A DNA stretch of 64,000 nt from CAVSIP01 sp963728075 (GCA_963728075.1 CAVSIP010000002.1:81394-145393); one strand, 5' to 3'. Counted from the stretch's first letter, positions 26,471 through 35,840 are shown. Numbers and translations: made by a program. The notes: generated by a model not told the origin, from the sequence alone.

Positions 26471-27168
26471 CCACCCGGCCGCGCCTGCACGGCCCGTACC
26501 GCCGCCGCGGGGCGCGGGCCGTCGTGCTGGTGCTGCACGGCGGCACTGAGGAGAGCACCGAACGCCCGCGTGTGCTGGGGCGGGCGGCGCTGCGGATGCT
26601 GCCGTTCGCGTGGGCCGTGCGTCGCGCCGGGTTCGGCCGCCGGGGCCGTCGGGTGGCCGTCGCCCGGCTGCAGTACCGCCACCGGGGGTGGAACGCCCCC
26701 CGCCAGGACCCCGTCACCGACGTGCGCTGGGCGCTGTCCGTGCTGCGGGATCGGCACCCCGGCGTCCCGGTCGTGCTGCTCGGGCACTCGATGGGTGGCC
26801 GTGCGGCGCTGCGGGCCGCGGGCGAGCCCGGCGTCGCCGGCGTGGTGGTGCTGGCGCCGTGGGTGCCGAAGGGGGAGCCGGTCGAGCAGCTCGCCGGCCG
26901 GACGGTGGTGCTGCTGCACGGTGGCGAGGACGAGCGGACCAGCCCGCGCGCGACCGCCCGCTACGCCGCCCGCGCCGCTGCTCACGCCGAGCGCCTCGTG
27001 CACCTCGAGCTCTCCGGCTCCGGGCACGCCCTGCTCGAACGCTGGCGCGAGTGGCACCGGCTCGGTGCGCAGTCGGCGCTGGCCGTCGCCGGCCTCGCCC
27101 CCTTCCCGCACCCGATCGACCGGGCTCTCGCCGACGGCGGCGACGAGCGGATCGGCGTCGTCCACTAG
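26467..27168 (+). CDS. Alpha/beta hydrolase
   Basis: 233 aa. The nucleophile elbow GHSMGG follows strand 5 (VPVVLLGHSMGGRAAL); an oxyanion segment LVLHGGTEES lies at the N-terminus, an acidic residue in HGGEDERTSP and the catalytic His in SGSGHALLERW complete the triad. No signal peptide, so cytoplasmic. Translationally coupled to the exporter upstream. Substrate unknown. Confidence 0.85.
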   Translation: MTTRPRLHGPYRRRGARAVVLVLHGGTEESTERPRVLGRAALRMLPFAWAVRRAGFGRRGRRVAVARLQYRHRGWNAPRQDPVTDVRWALSVLRDRHPGVPVVLLGHSMGGRAALRAAGEPGVAGVVVLAPWVPKGEPVEQLAGRTVVLLHGGEDERTSPRATARYAARAAAHAERLVHLELSGSGHALLERWREWHRLGAQSALAVAGLAPFPHPIDRALADGGDERIGVVH

Positions 27169-27179
27169 CGTCCCGCGGG

Positions 27180-27506
27180 TCAGGCCACCCGGTCGCCCGG
27201 CTGCGCGCCCTCGTCCGGGTGCAGCAGGTGAACGGTCCCGCCGGCGTCCACCGCGCCGAGCACGAGGAACTCGCTGACGAACCCGGCGATGCGGCGCGTG
27301 CCGAGGTTCACCGCGCCGACGACCAGCCGCCCGCGCAGCGCCTCGGCGGGGTAGTTGCGCACCTGCGCGCTCGTCCGCAGCACGCCCAGCTCGGGGCCGA
27401 AGTCGACGGCGAGCTTCCAGGCCGGCTTGTGCGCCTCGGGGAAGTCCTCGACGTCGACCACCCGGCCGACCCGCATGTCGACCGCCTGGAACGCCTCGAG
27501 GCTCAC
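27180..27506 (-). CDS. csaA: CsaA-type tRNA-binding protein
   Basis: 108 aa, an OB-fold EMAP-II-like tRNA-binding domain. FQAVDMRVGRVVDVEDFPEA and the KPAWKLAVDFG strand, then AVNLGTRRIAGFVSEFLVLG, match CsaA. In Bacillus it has chaperone or secretion-linked activity and binds tRNA. The GTG lies 9 nt after the thioesterase stop, so the two are co-transcribed. Confidence 0.88.
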   Translation of the reverse strand: MSLEAFQAVDMRVGRVVDVEDFPEAHKPAWKLAVDFGPELGVLRTSAQVRNYPAEALRGRLVVGAVNLGTRRIAGFVSEFLVLGAVDAGGTVHLLHPDEGAQPGDRVA

Positions 27507-27515
27507 CGGTACGCC

Positions 27516-28331
27516 TCAGCCGCGGCGGGCCAGCGCGGGTCCGGACAGGGCCAGCTGGCGGGACTGCGCCACCAACCGGCCGGCGGAGTCCCAGACGTCG
27601 GCGTTCTCGTCGAACCAGCCCTGGGCGGACAGCGCGCTCGTCCACGTCCGGGTGGCGAGCCAGCCGGGAGCCGGCAGTGCGCGCAGCAGGAACGTCAGCT
27701 CCACCGTCGGGCACCACCCACCGTGGCCGAGCTCGAGGACGACGGGAGGCAGCGCGTCCGTGGCCACGATGAGCGCGAGCGGATCGGGGTCGCTGCCGTC
27801 GGCGAGCCGGATCCAGCCGCGCAGGTCGGGGTTCCCCGACGGCTCACCGCGGGTGAAGCCGACCCGTTCCGGGTCCAGCCGCAGGTCGAGCACCTTGCGG
27901 ATGCCCACGGCCAGCGCGGGGTCGCCGCTCTGCTGCATCCCGCCGTAGCAGTCCTCGACCGGGGGCATCGTGGCGGGCGGTCCCGCGGTCCACTCGTGGT
28001 CCTCGTCGGTGAGGTCCCCGGCGGCCACCACCGCCTCGATGCACTCCCGCCCGTCCTGCATGAGCCGGGCCCGGACGGTCGTCACCGTACGGCCGCTGCG
28101 GACGACCTCGGTTTCGATCTCCACCTCGCGGAAGTGCGGCGGGCGCAGGAAGTGCGCGCTCACCGCCAGCGGGTGCGGCCGGCCCGCAGCGGTCAGGGCC
28201 GCCCGGGTCAGCGTCGCCATCGTGTACCCGCCGTGCGGCTTGTCGCCGATGGACCAGTCCGGGTGCAGGTCGGCGCCGTACCGGCCGTCGCCGAGAGGGG
28301 TGACCGCGGAGGCGGCCGCGAACTCGCTCAC
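27516..28331 (-). CDS. Acyl-CoA thioesterase-like (double hotdog) protein
   Basis: 271 aa. The N-terminal hotdog has HPDWSIGDKPHGGYTMATL, the family hallmark with conserved GGY; the second hotdog follows from residue about 140 (LADGSDPDPLALIVATDALPP, then the WFDENADVWDSAGRL strand). These proteins hydrolyse acyl-CoA esters. The GTG start at 28331 is set by a leaderless promoter; longer upstream readings lack a ribosome site and cross the cyclic-nucleotide-binding gene. Confidence 0.82.
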   Translation of the reverse strand: MSEFAAASAVTPLGDGRYGADLHPDWSIGDKPHGGYTMATLTRAALTAAGRPHPLAVSAHFLRPPHFREVEIETEVVRSGRTVTTVRARLMQDGRECIEAVVAAGDLTDEDHEWTAGPPATMPPVEDCYGGMQQSGDPALAVGIRKVLDLRLDPERVGFTRGEPSGNPDLRGWIRLADGSDPDPLALIVATDALPPVVLELGHGGWCPTVELTFLLRALPAPGWLATRTWTSALSAQGWFDENADVWDSAGRLVAQSRQLALSGPALARRG

Positions 28332-28339
28332 GGGAGCGC

Positions 28340-28345
28340 ACCGTA
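28340..28345 (-). promoter_or_regulatory. -10 element of leaderless promoter (thioesterase-csaA)
   Basis: TACGGT on the minus strand, 8 nt before GTG 28331, with no ribosome site. Confidence 0.45.
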
Positions 28346-28378
28346 CCGGGCGGTCGACGCTGTCCCGTCGCAGGGCGG

Positions 28379-28801
28379 TCAGGCCAGATCTGTCTCGGCG
28401 TCGCGAAGCCGAGCGCACAGGGTGACGAGCAGGGCCCTGGCCAGGTCGGGCTGCGCACCGAGCAGCTGATGGAAGTCCCACGAGACGATCGACTGCGTAC
28501 GCAGCGGCGTCTCGGCTCGCACGGTGGCCGAGCGGGGCTTGCCGTCGATCAGTGAGATCTCTCCGAAGTAGTCGCCTGGGCCGAGGTCGCGGCGATGCTG
28601 CCCGTGCACGTGCACCGAGGCTCGCCCTTCCACGATGACGTGAAAGCCGGCGTGTCCGCCGCCCTGCTCGACGATCTCGCGTCCGGCCTGATGATCGACC
28701 GGCGCGGCTGCGCGCGCGATTGCCTTGAGGCCACGGTCGGTCAACCCTGAGAACAGGTCCACCTGACGGAGCCGGTCGATGAGCTGCTGGTCGTCTGCCA
28801 T
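28379..28801 (-). CDS. Cyclic nucleotide-binding domain protein
   Basis: 140 aa, a single cNMP-binding beta barrel. The phosphate-binding cassette is GDYFGEISLIDGKPRSATVRA, with the conserved Gly-Glu and Arg that grip the cyclic phosphate. There is no DNA-binding or catalytic domain. It lies 36 nt downstream of the cyclase gene on the same strand with an AAGGAG ribosome site, so it is probably a receptor for that cyclase's product. Confidence 0.9.
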   Translation of the reverse strand: MADDQQLIDRLRQVDLFSGLTDRGLKAIARAAAPVDHQAGREIVEQGGGHAGFHVIVEGRASVHVHGQHRRDLGPGDYFGEISLIDGKPRSATVRAETPLRTQSIVSWDFHQLLGAQPDLARALLVTLCARLRDAETDLA

Positions 28802-28837
28802 GCGTCTCCTTGGTCGGTAGTCGGGTCGTGGCGCCCG

Positions 28838-31800
28838 TCAGGAAGCCAGGGGCGGCAGCGGAGCGGTGAGCGCACCGCGCAGGGCCCCTGCTCGGGCGAG
28901 ATCGGGCGCGGCGCCGAGCGGCTCCAGCACGGCAACCGCCTCGTCGGCGAGTACGGCCGCCTCGGTGGGACGGGCCTGCTCGGTGAGCCACTGCGCCCAG
29001 TCGCAGAGCACGCGGGCGAGGAACAGCGGGTAGCCGAGCTCGCGCAGGATGCGGGCCGCCTCCGCATACAGCCCGTGGGCGTCGTCACCGCCGTCGAGCC
29101 GGGCCTGGTAATGGGCCACCTCTGCCTGCAGGTAGGGCGGCACGTGTCCCGGGGGGCGGTCGGCGAGCAGTGCAAGCACGTGCCGTGCGTCGTCGGTGCG
29201 CCCGAGTGCGAGCGCGGACTCCATGGTCGCCGGCCAGAGCAGACGGTTGGACTCGTGCCGAACGCCCAGGTACTCGACGGCGTCCTGCACGCCGAGCAGA
29301 CCTACCTCGAGCGCACGCGGGAAGTCCTCACTGGCCAGTGCGGTGACGGCAGTGAGGGTTCGCCAGGCGCTGAGCGACTGCTGGTCGGCGGTGGACTCCC
29401 AGGACCGTATCCGTTCCAGCACGGTCTGCGCCGTGGACAGATCGCCCCGCCATGCGGCAAGCAAGCCTCGGCGCACGGCGACATGCTCACTGCCGACCCA
29501 GGCTTCGGCTTCCGGGTCGCCGACCAGCTCCTCGATGAGCCGGGCCGCCTCGTCCCATCGCCCTTTCTGCAGCAGCATGAGGATGAGGTTGCCTGCGTTG
29601 AACCGCAAGGCGAACCGGTCCCCCCGCCGACGGGCGAACTCCATTGCCGCCAGCGCGTGCTCCTCGCCCCCGGGCAGGTCGCTGGTCATGCAGAGGTCGG
29701 AGGCGCAGAGCAACGCCCGCAGCTGGTCCTGCATGTCGCTGCTGCGCTCCCCCAGCTCGATGCCCCAGCGGAAGTACATGAGTGCCTCGTCCGCCCGGTT
29801 GCTCCAGTTCAGGACGATGCCCTTGAGCACGGCACCCTGGCACAGGGCACGCAAGGACTGCAGCGCCTGCGCCTCTTCCAGGCCCCGCTCGCAGTACGGC
29901 CGCGCCTCGTCGGCTGATCCGGAGAAGACCAGCTCCCCAGCGAGGGACAGCCGGACCAGCACGGAACGCTCGTGAATGGTCTCGTCGGCGTCGAGCAGGG
30001 CCACGTCGGAGCGGGCCTCGTCCAACATCTCCGTGGCGACATCGCCACCCGCCGCGAGACATCCCCGTCGCCGCATCCGACAGTAGGCGGCGTCGCGGAT
30101 GCGCCCGGCCGCGTCGTGGGCAACGGCGGCGGCACCGTAGAGATCAGCCGCCTCGTTCATGCGGCCGCCCTGTTCTGCCGCCTCACCGGCACGTTCCACG
30201 AGCGTGGTACGGGTTGCCTCGTCCTCGACCAGCCCGGCCGCCACCTGCAGGGCGCGGACCGCTGTCTCGGGGGCGCCGACCGACAGCGCGCGCCGGCCGG
30301 CCCGTTCGTAGGCTGCCCGCGCCTGCTCACGGATCTCGTCCGCATCCGGGTCCTCAGGCTGCGCGAGGTAGGAGTCGCGGAAGTGCTCGGCGACCACCTC
30401 GGCCATCTCGCTGCCCTCGTCGGGGAACACTTCCTGCAGGTGGCGGGCGACCTGCAGGTGCCGAGCCTTGCGGTCGTGGCGGGACAAGGTCTCGTATGCC
30501 ACGGTGCGCGCGATCGACTGCGTGAACGCGTAGTGGCCCTGGTCGGGGGAGAGCCGGTCGGTGCGGACAGTGAGGATCTCCCGGCGGACCAGTGCGGCGA
30601 GCAGTGCGTCGACCTCCTCGGCGGGATGCGCGGTCACCGCGGATACCGCCGTACGCGGGAATGTCCCGCCGAGCACGGACAGACCCTCCACCAGTTCCCG
30701 CGCCTGCGGAGGCAGGGCGTCGATACGGGCCGTGATCAGCGAGCTGAGCGAGGCGGGGACGTCCAGCGAGCCGACGTCGTCCACCAGCCGGTAGGACCCG
30801 TCGACGGCCTGGATGAGGTCGCGGTCGACCAGCGACCGGACCAGCTCCACGAGGTAGAGCGGTACGCCACCTGCGGCGGTGACGATCCGGTTGGCGACCG
30901 GCTCCGGCAGGTCGGCGACCAGGTCGTCCAGCACCGCTCGCACGGCCTGGTCGGGCAGCGGGTCGAGCACGAGCGAGGTGACGCTGCCTCGGCCGGCCGC
31001 CCACCCCGGCCGCCGCTCGAGCAGGTCCGGCCGGGCCAGCGTCAGCAGGAACACGGGCGCGTCGCCGGCCCAGTCCAGCAGGTGCTCGCAGAAGTCGAGC
31101 AGGCCCGCGTCGGCCCACTGCAGGTCGTCGATGATCAGCACCACCGGATGGTGTTCGGCGAGCTGTTCGAACCACAGCCGCCACCCGGCGAACAGGTCCT
31201 CTCGTTGCAGCCCGGGTTCGGCCACCCCCAGCAGCGCACCCAGCCGCGGGCGCAGGAAGTCGCGGGCGGACGTGTCCCGCACCCACCGGGCCAGCCCGTC
31301 GTCCAGCTTCCGCGCGGCCGAGGCGCCACCCTCTTCCTCACCGATGCCCAGGCGTTTGCGGACGATCTGGGCCAGCGCCCAGTAGGCCACGCCCTCTCCG
31401 TACGGCAGGCAGCGTCCGGAGTGCCAGAACACGGTCTCCGCCAGGCCGTCGACGTACTTCTCGAACTCCCAATGCAGCCGGCTCTTGCCCACACCGGCCA
31501 GTCCGACGATGGAGACCAGCCGGGCCCGCTGCTCGTCGGCGACGCCGTGGAACGCCTCCTTGATCGCCCGCAGCTCCCGGTCACGCCCGATGAACCGGGC
31601 TTCCAGCCCGTCGATGCGGTCCAGGCCTCCGATCCCGGCGACGACGCGAACCGCGCGCGACAGCGGCACGGGGGACTGCTTGCCCTTGAGCTCGTGCTCG
31701 CCGGCGGTCACGTACTCGACCGAGGCTGCGGTCTGCCGCCGGGTCTGCTCGTCGACGAGCACGGCGCCGGGGTCGGCGGCCGACTGCACCCGCGCGGCGG

Positions 31801-32398
31801 TGTTCACCGCGTCGCCGGCGACCATCCCCTCCCCGACGGCGCCCAGCGTGACGGCGACCTCACCGGTGACCACACCGGCCCGGGCCCGCAGCTTGGGGAC
31901 GCCGTGCTCGGCCCCGAACGCTGCGACCGCGTCGACCAGCTCAAGCCCGGCGCGGACCGCGCGCTCCGCGCCGTCCTCGTGCGCGGTCGGCGCACCCCAC
32001 ACCGCCATCACCGCGTCGCCGATGAACTTCTCGATCGTGCCGCCGTAGCGGTCTACGATCGTGCGAGCCAGGCCGAAGTACTGCGAGAGCAGGTCACGCA
32101 CCTGCTCCTGGTCACGCTTCTCCGACAGCGTGGTAAAGCCCACGAGGTCACAGAACAGGACCGAGCAGACGCGGCGCTCGGTGGTCCGCGGCGCGGGGGC
32201 GGGCGCGTGGCCGCTGTCAGCCGCGACCTCTGACAGCCGGGCGCCGCACTCGCCGCAGAACTTCGAGCCGGGATCCGCGACCGTGCCGCAGGCAGGGCAG
32301 CCGACGGGTGGCAGCGCGAGCGCGACACCGCACTCACCGCAGAACTTGCGGTGATCGGCGTTCGTGCCTCCGCACGCCGGACACCTCATGCCGCTCAC
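28838..32398 (-). CDS. Class III adenylate/guanylate cyclase with AAA ATPase and TPR-like region
   Basis: 1186 aa. Order: two zinc ribbons (Cys 6, 9, 20, 23 and Cys 34, 37, 48, 51), class III cyclase domain (about 75-245), AAA/STAND-type ATPase (Walker A GLAGVGKS at 299-306, Walker B LIIDDLQWAD near 421-430), then a long helical TPR-like C-terminus. Cyclase residues are complete: metal Asp84 and Asp128, Lys124 in the adenine-recognition position, Asn199 and Arg203 for transition-state binding, so it should be active and make cAMP. No signal peptide or helix-turn-helix. GTG 32398 and ATG 32389 are both possible starts. Confidence 0.92.
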   Translation of the reverse strand: MSGMRCPACGGTNADHRKFCGECGVALALPPVGCPACGTVADPGSKFCGECGARLSEVAADSGHAPAPAPRTTERRVCSVLFCDLVGFTTLSEKRDQEQVRDLLSQYFGLARTIVDRYGGTIEKFIGDAVMAVWGAPTAHEDGAERAVRAGLELVDAVAAFGAEHGVPKLRARAGVVTGEVAVTLGAVGEGMVAGDAVNTAARVQSAADPGAVLVDEQTRRQTAASVEYVTAGEHELKGKQSPVPLSRAVRVVAGIGGLDRIDGLEARFIGRDRELRAIKEAFHGVADEQRARLVSIVGLAGVGKSRLHWEFEKYVDGLAETVFWHSGRCLPYGEGVAYWALAQIVRKRLGIGEEEGGASAARKLDDGLARWVRDTSARDFLRPRLGALLGVAEPGLQREDLFAGWRLWFEQLAEHHPVVLIIDDLQWADAGLLDFCEHLLDWAGDAPVFLLTLARPDLLERRPGWAAGRGSVTSLVLDPLPDQAVRAVLDDLVADLPEPVANRIVTAAGGVPLYLVELVRSLVDRDLIQAVDGSYRLVDDVGSLDVPASLSSLITARIDALPPQARELVEGLSVLGGTFPRTAVSAVTAHPAEEVDALLAALVRREILTVRTDRLSPDQGHYAFTQSIARTVAYETLSRHDRKARHLQVARHLQEVFPDEGSEMAEVVAEHFRDSYLAQPEDPDADEIREQARAAYERAGRRALSVGAPETAVRALQVAAGLVEDEATRTTLVERAGEAAEQGGRMNEAADLYGAAAVAHDAAGRIRDAAYCRMRRRGCLAAGGDVATEMLDEARSDVALLDADETIHERSVLVRLSLAGELVFSGSADEARPYCERGLEEAQALQSLRALCQGAVLKGIVLNWSNRADEALMYFRWGIELGERSSDMQDQLRALLCASDLCMTSDLPGGEEHALAAMEFARRRGDRFALRFNAGNLILMLLQKGRWDEAARLIEELVGDPEAEAWVGSEHVAVRRGLLAAWRGDLSTAQTVLERIRSWESTADQQSLSAWRTLTAVTALASEDFPRALEVGLLGVQDAVEYLGVRHESNRLLWPATMESALALGRTDDARHVLALLADRPPGHVPPYLQAEVAHYQARLDGGDDAHGLYAEAARILRELGYPLFLARVLCDWAQWLTEQARPTEAAVLADEAVAVLEPLGAAPDLARAGALRGALTAPLPPLAS

Positions 32399-32479
32399 CC
32401 CCTGCGGTCCGGAGGCTAACCCCTGTCGTGGGCTCCGTCAGGTCCTCGCCGGTCCGACCCGGCTCCGGGGGCCACCGTC

Positions 32480-33524
32480 CTAGAGGGCGGTCCCCACGAT
32501 CACCGGCTCCGGGTGCAGCTCGACGCCGAACGTCTCGCGTACGCCGTCCCGGATGGTCCGGGCCAGGGCCAGTAGGTCCGCGGTGCGCCCGCCACCGCGG
32601 TGGACGAGCGCCAGGGTGTGCTTGGTGGAGATGCCGACCGGCCCGTCACCGTAGCCCTTGCCGAAGCCGGCGTGCTCGATGAGCCAGGCGGCCGGGACCT
32701 TCACCCGTCCGTCGTCGGCGTCGTAGTGCGGCACCTGCTCACCGGCGCGCTCCTGCAGGCGGGTCCACGCGTCGACGTCGAGCACCGGGTTGGTGAAGAA
32801 CGAGCCGGCGCTCGTCGCGTCGGGGTCGTCCGGGTCGAGCACCATGCCCTTGCCCCGCCGCAGCGCCAGCACGGCCGCCCGGACCTCGGCGAGCGGGGCC
32901 TGCCCGCCGACCGGGACGCCCAGGCGCCGTGCCAGCTCGGCGTAGCGCACCGGCCGGGACACCGGGCCGGGGACGAGCCGGAAGCTGGCGCCGAGCACCA
33001 CCAGGCGGTCCTGGTACTTGAACCGGCTGCTCCGGTAGCCCAGGCCGCAGTCGCCGGCCGGCATCCGTACGGTCTCGCCCGTCGCTCGGTCGTAGACGTC
33101 GACCGCGACGAGCGTGTCGGAGATCTCCTGGCCGTACGCCCCGACGTTCTGCACCGGGGTCGCGCCCGTGCTGCCGGGGATGCCGGACAGCGCCTCGAAG
33201 CCGGCCAGCCGCTCGGCCACCGTGCGCTCGACGACCGGGTCCCAGGGCTCGCCTGCCTCGGCGTGGACGAGCACGTCGTCGCCGGTGCGCTCCACCGTCA
33301 CCCCCCGGGTGGCGATGTGCACGACCGTGCCGGGGAACCCGGCGTCCGGCAGCACGACGTTGCTGCCGCCGGCGAGCAGCAGGACCGGCTCGGCGGCGGC
33401 GTCAGCCCGTCCGCAGCGCGGCGACGAGCTCCTCGCGGGTCGTCGTCTCGACCAGCCGGCGCGCGGGTCCGCCGAGCCGCAGGGTCGTCAGCGGCGCCAG
33501 CGCGACGTCGGTGGCCACGGTCAC
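32480..33524 (-). CDS. murB: UDP-N-acetylmuramate dehydrogenase, apparent +1 frameshift
   Basis: The main frame covers GGSNVVLPDAGFPG to the end and has the FAD-binding and catalytic parts: GIPGSTGATPVQNVGAYGQE, GYRSSRFK, SAGSFFTNPV and the C-terminal Glu in LHPEPVI. The first 40 residues (LAPLTTLRLGGPARRLV) are in another frame that stops at 33402-33404. One extra G in the GGG run at 33406-33408 explains the break; removing it joins the two parts into a normal protein of about 347 aa. MurB makes UDP-MurNAc and is normally essential, so either the base is a sequence error or another murB exists. Confidence 0.85.
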
Positions 33525-33530
33525 GCGGCC

Positions 33531-33536
33531 AGCCTA
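33531..33536 (-). promoter_or_regulatory. -10 element of leaderless promoter (murB)
   Basis: TAGGCT on the minus strand, 6 nt before GTG 33524. Confidence 0.5.
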
Positions 33537-33550
33537 GGTGCGGGGTGCGC

Positions 33551-34429
33551 TCAGGTGGCCGGGCGCTCGCCGCCGAACGCCTTCCCGATGCCCTCCAGCG
33601 CCCGGGTGAGCTCGGCCGGCACGACGAAGACGCTGCTGCCGCTGCCCTGCGTGAGCTGGGGCAGCGCCTGCAGGTACTGGTAGGCGAGCAGCTTCGGGTC
33701 GGGGTCGCCGTCGTGGATCGCCTGGAAGACGGTCGCGATCGCCTTCGCCTGGCCCTCCGCCCGCAGCGCAGCGGCTTTCGCCTCGCCCTCGGCGCGGAGC
33801 ACGGCCGACTGCTTCTCGCCCTCCGCGGTGAGGATCGCGGACTGCTTGGTGCCCTCGGCGGTGAGGATCGCCGCGCGCTTGCTGCGCTCGGCGCGCATCT
33901 GCTGCTCCATGGAGTCCTGGATGGACGGCGGCGGGTCGATCGCCTTGAGCTCCACGCGGTTGACGCGGATGCCCCACTTGCCGGTCGCCTCGTCGAGGAC
34001 GATCCGCAGGGCGCTGTTGATCTCTTCGCGGCTGGTCAGCGTTCGCTCGAGGTCCATCCCGCCGACGACGTTGCGCAGCGTCGTCACGGTGAGCTGCTCG
34101 ACCGCCTGGATGTAGTTGGCGATCTCGTACTGGGCCGCCCGCGGGTCGGTCACCTGGAAGTAGACGACGGTGTCGATGGAGACCACCAGGTTGTCCTCGG
34201 TGATCACCGGCTGCGGCGGGAAGCTCACCACCTGCTCGCGCAGGTCGAGCAGGGGCAGGACGCGGTCGACGAACGGGATGATGATCGTCAGCCCCGGGCC
34301 GAGCGTGCGCTGGTACCGGCCGAGCCGCTCGATGATGCCCGCACGGGCCTGCGGGACGATGCGTATCGCGCGGGCGAGGACGACGAGGACGAAGAACGCG
34401 GCCACGCCGGCGGCGATCAGACCTGCCAT
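33551..34429 (-). CDS. Band 7 / SPFH (stomatin-like) protein
   Basis: 292 aa. One N-terminal membrane helix (AAGVAAFFVLVVLARAI) then the SPFH domain (RLGRYQRTLGPGLTIIIPFVDRV, LREQVVSFPPQPVITEDN). A charged helix with near-repeats of ILTAEGTKQSA, ILTAEGEKQSA and VLRAEGEAKAA forms the oligomerising coiled coil. Such proteins scaffold membrane microdomains. Its start overlaps the end of the NfeD gene by 13 nt, the usual NfeD-SPFH pairing. Confidence 0.92.
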   Translation of the reverse strand: MAGLIAAGVAAFFVLVVLARAIRIVPQARAGIIERLGRYQRTLGPGLTIIIPFVDRVLPLLDLREQVVSFPPQPVITEDNLVVSIDTVVYFQVTDPRAAQYEIANYIQAVEQLTVTTLRNVVGGMDLERTLTSREEINSALRIVLDEATGKWGIRVNRVELKAIDPPPSIQDSMEQQMRAERSKRAAILTAEGTKQSAILTAEGEKQSAVLRAEGEAKAAALRAEGQAKAIATVFQAIHDGDPDPKLLAYQYLQALPQLTQGSGSSVFVVPAELTRALEGIGKAFGGERPAT

Positions 34430-34872
34430 GAGGACTCCTGCTCGGTGGAGTGGACGAGGGCCGTCGCGCCCTCGATGGCGAGCACGTCGGCCGTGACGCC
34501 TTCCGGGATGACCTGCCGGCCGTCGTACGCCCGGGCGGACCAGATCTCCCCGCCGATGCGCACCTGCCCGCCCTGCCCGTCCACCTGGGCGACCACCACC
34601 GCCGGTTGGCCGACGAGCGCGGCGACGCCGGTACGGGTCTCCGGGGGCGACTGCAGCAGGTGGCGGCGGGCCACCGGGCGGACGAGCAGCAGCAGCGCGG
34701 GGGTGGCGACCGCGAACGTGGCGACCTGGCCAGCGGTCCCGATACCCAGACCGGCGACGCCGGCCGCGACGAGCGCGGCGCCGGCGACCATGCCGAGCAC
34801 GAGGCCCAGCGTCAGCACCTCGGCCACCGCGCAGGCCCCCGCGACGACCAGCCAGACGAGCCAGTCCGCCAT
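34417..34872 (-). CDS. NfeD-like membrane protein
   Basis: 151 aa from ATG 34872. Three to four hydrophobic segments (WLVWLVVAGACAVAEVLTLG, then a Gly/Ala/Val-rich pair) followed by a C-terminal OB-like domain with TGVAALVGQPAVVVAQVDGQ and GEIWSARAYDG. It is the short NfeD1b type that partners the SPFH protein encoded immediately downstream. Confidence 0.88.
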   Translation of the reverse strand: MADWLVWLVVAGACAVAEVLTLGLVLGMVAGAALVAAGVAGLGIGTAGQVATFAVATPALLLLVRPVARRHLLQSPPETRTGVAALVGQPAVVVAQVDGQGGQVRIGGEIWSARAYDGRQVIPEGVTADVLAIEGATALVHSTEQESSWQV

Positions 34873-34879
34873 GACAGGG

Positions 34880-34885
34880 AGCCTA
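34880..34885 (-). promoter_or_regulatory. -10 element of leaderless promoter (nfeD-SPFH operon)
   Basis: TAGGCT on the minus strand, 7 nt before the ATG of the NfeD gene. Confidence 0.5.
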
Positions 34886-35039
34886 GGGGTGAAACACCCG
34901 TTTGGCGGCAGGACTTTCGGCCCGGCGGAGGGGAGAATGCCCACAACGAGGGGTATGTGACGTTGGGTAGCGTACCTACTACACTGCGCGCAAGGCGGAC
35001 GATCGGGGCATTCCCGGTCGTGGCCGAGAGGAGGGCCCG

Positions 35040-35840
35040 GTGCGGGGGAGCCCACGCGTACGACCACCCGGCGGAGCCGTGGGTGTGACTGCGGTCGCGC
35101 TTGCCCTCGTCGCCGGCGCGGGTCTCGGCGCGATCCTCGACTCCGGGCTCACCGCCCTCGACGGCCCGTTGCACCGCCATCCTCCCGTCCACCTCGCCGA
35201 CGGCCTCGGCCCCGCTGTGAACGGGGTCGGGGGCGTGGTGCTCGTGCCCGGTGGCCCGCCGCTCGCCGGCCCGCGCCCGCCGGCCGCGCCGCCCACCGCC
35301 GGGACGACGGGCGGGGTCCCGTCGGTGCCGGTGGCCGCGAACCCGCCGGCCGGTCCGGTGGCGCCGGCCGCCACGCCGCCGTCGAGCGCCACGCCGCCGT
35401 CCACCGCTGTGCCGCAGCCCGCTCCGGGCGGGCAGCAGCCGACGAGCGGGCCGCCCACCGCCCAGCCCCCGACGAACGAACCGCCGACGGGCGGGCCGAC
35501 CACCGGTGCGGCGTCCGGATCGCAGCCGCCGCTGGCGCAGCCGCGTGTCAAGGGCGACCCCCACCACGCCAAGCCGGCGAAGCCCGCCAAGGCGGCGAAG
35601 AAAGTCAAGGCGGCCGAGACCGCCAAGCCGGCGAAGCCGGCCGAGAGCGACGCGCCGGCCGCCAAGGAGCCGTCGCCGGGCGCCCCGGGACCGGCCCTGC
35701 AGCCGGCGGTCACGGCGCTGCCCGACTCGACCGCCGGCACCGATCACACCGGTGCGTTGAAGGCGGCCGTACGGGCCGAGCGCGACGCGGAGCACCGCGA
35801 CACGCACCCGGCTCGGGAGCCGGGCCACCGCGACCGCTGA
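35040..35840 (+). CDS. Pro/Ala-rich secreted or membrane-anchored protein
   Basis: 266 aa. GTG start with GAGGAGGG upstream. One hydrophobic segment (VTAVALALVAGAGLGAILDS) is followed by a short ordered part, then a Pro/Thr/Gly-rich stretch (residues about 75-180) and a Lys/Ala-rich run of KPAK-like repeats resembling histone H1-type tails. No family recognised. The low complexity makes the reading frame less certain than usual, though the ribosome site supports it. Divergent from the nfeD operon. Confidence 0.6.
   Translation: MRGSPRVRPPGGAVGVTAVALALVAGAGLGAILDSGLTALDGPLHRHPPVHLADGLGPAVNGVGGVVLVPGGPPLAGPRPPAAPPTAGTTGGVPSVPVAANPPAGPVAPAATPPSSATPPSTAVPQPAPGGQQPTSGPPTAQPPTNEPPTGGPTTGAASGSQPPLAQPRVKGDPHHAKPAKPAKAAKKVKAAETAKPAKPAESDAPAAKEPSPGAPGPALQPAVTALPDSTAGTDHTGALKAAVRAERDAEHRDTHPAREPGHRDR

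Noticed and set aside
29972..32233. A 753-codon plus-strand frame antisense to the cyclase gene
   Set aside because: The minus-strand gene has complete zinc, cyclase and ATPase motifs; the plus frame has none.
34979..35740. A 253-codon minus-strand frame opposite the Pro/Ala-rich protein at 35040-35840
   Set aside because: The plus-strand frame has a strong ribosome site and an N-terminal hydrophobic segment; the minus frame begins inside low-complexity DNA without a ribosome site.
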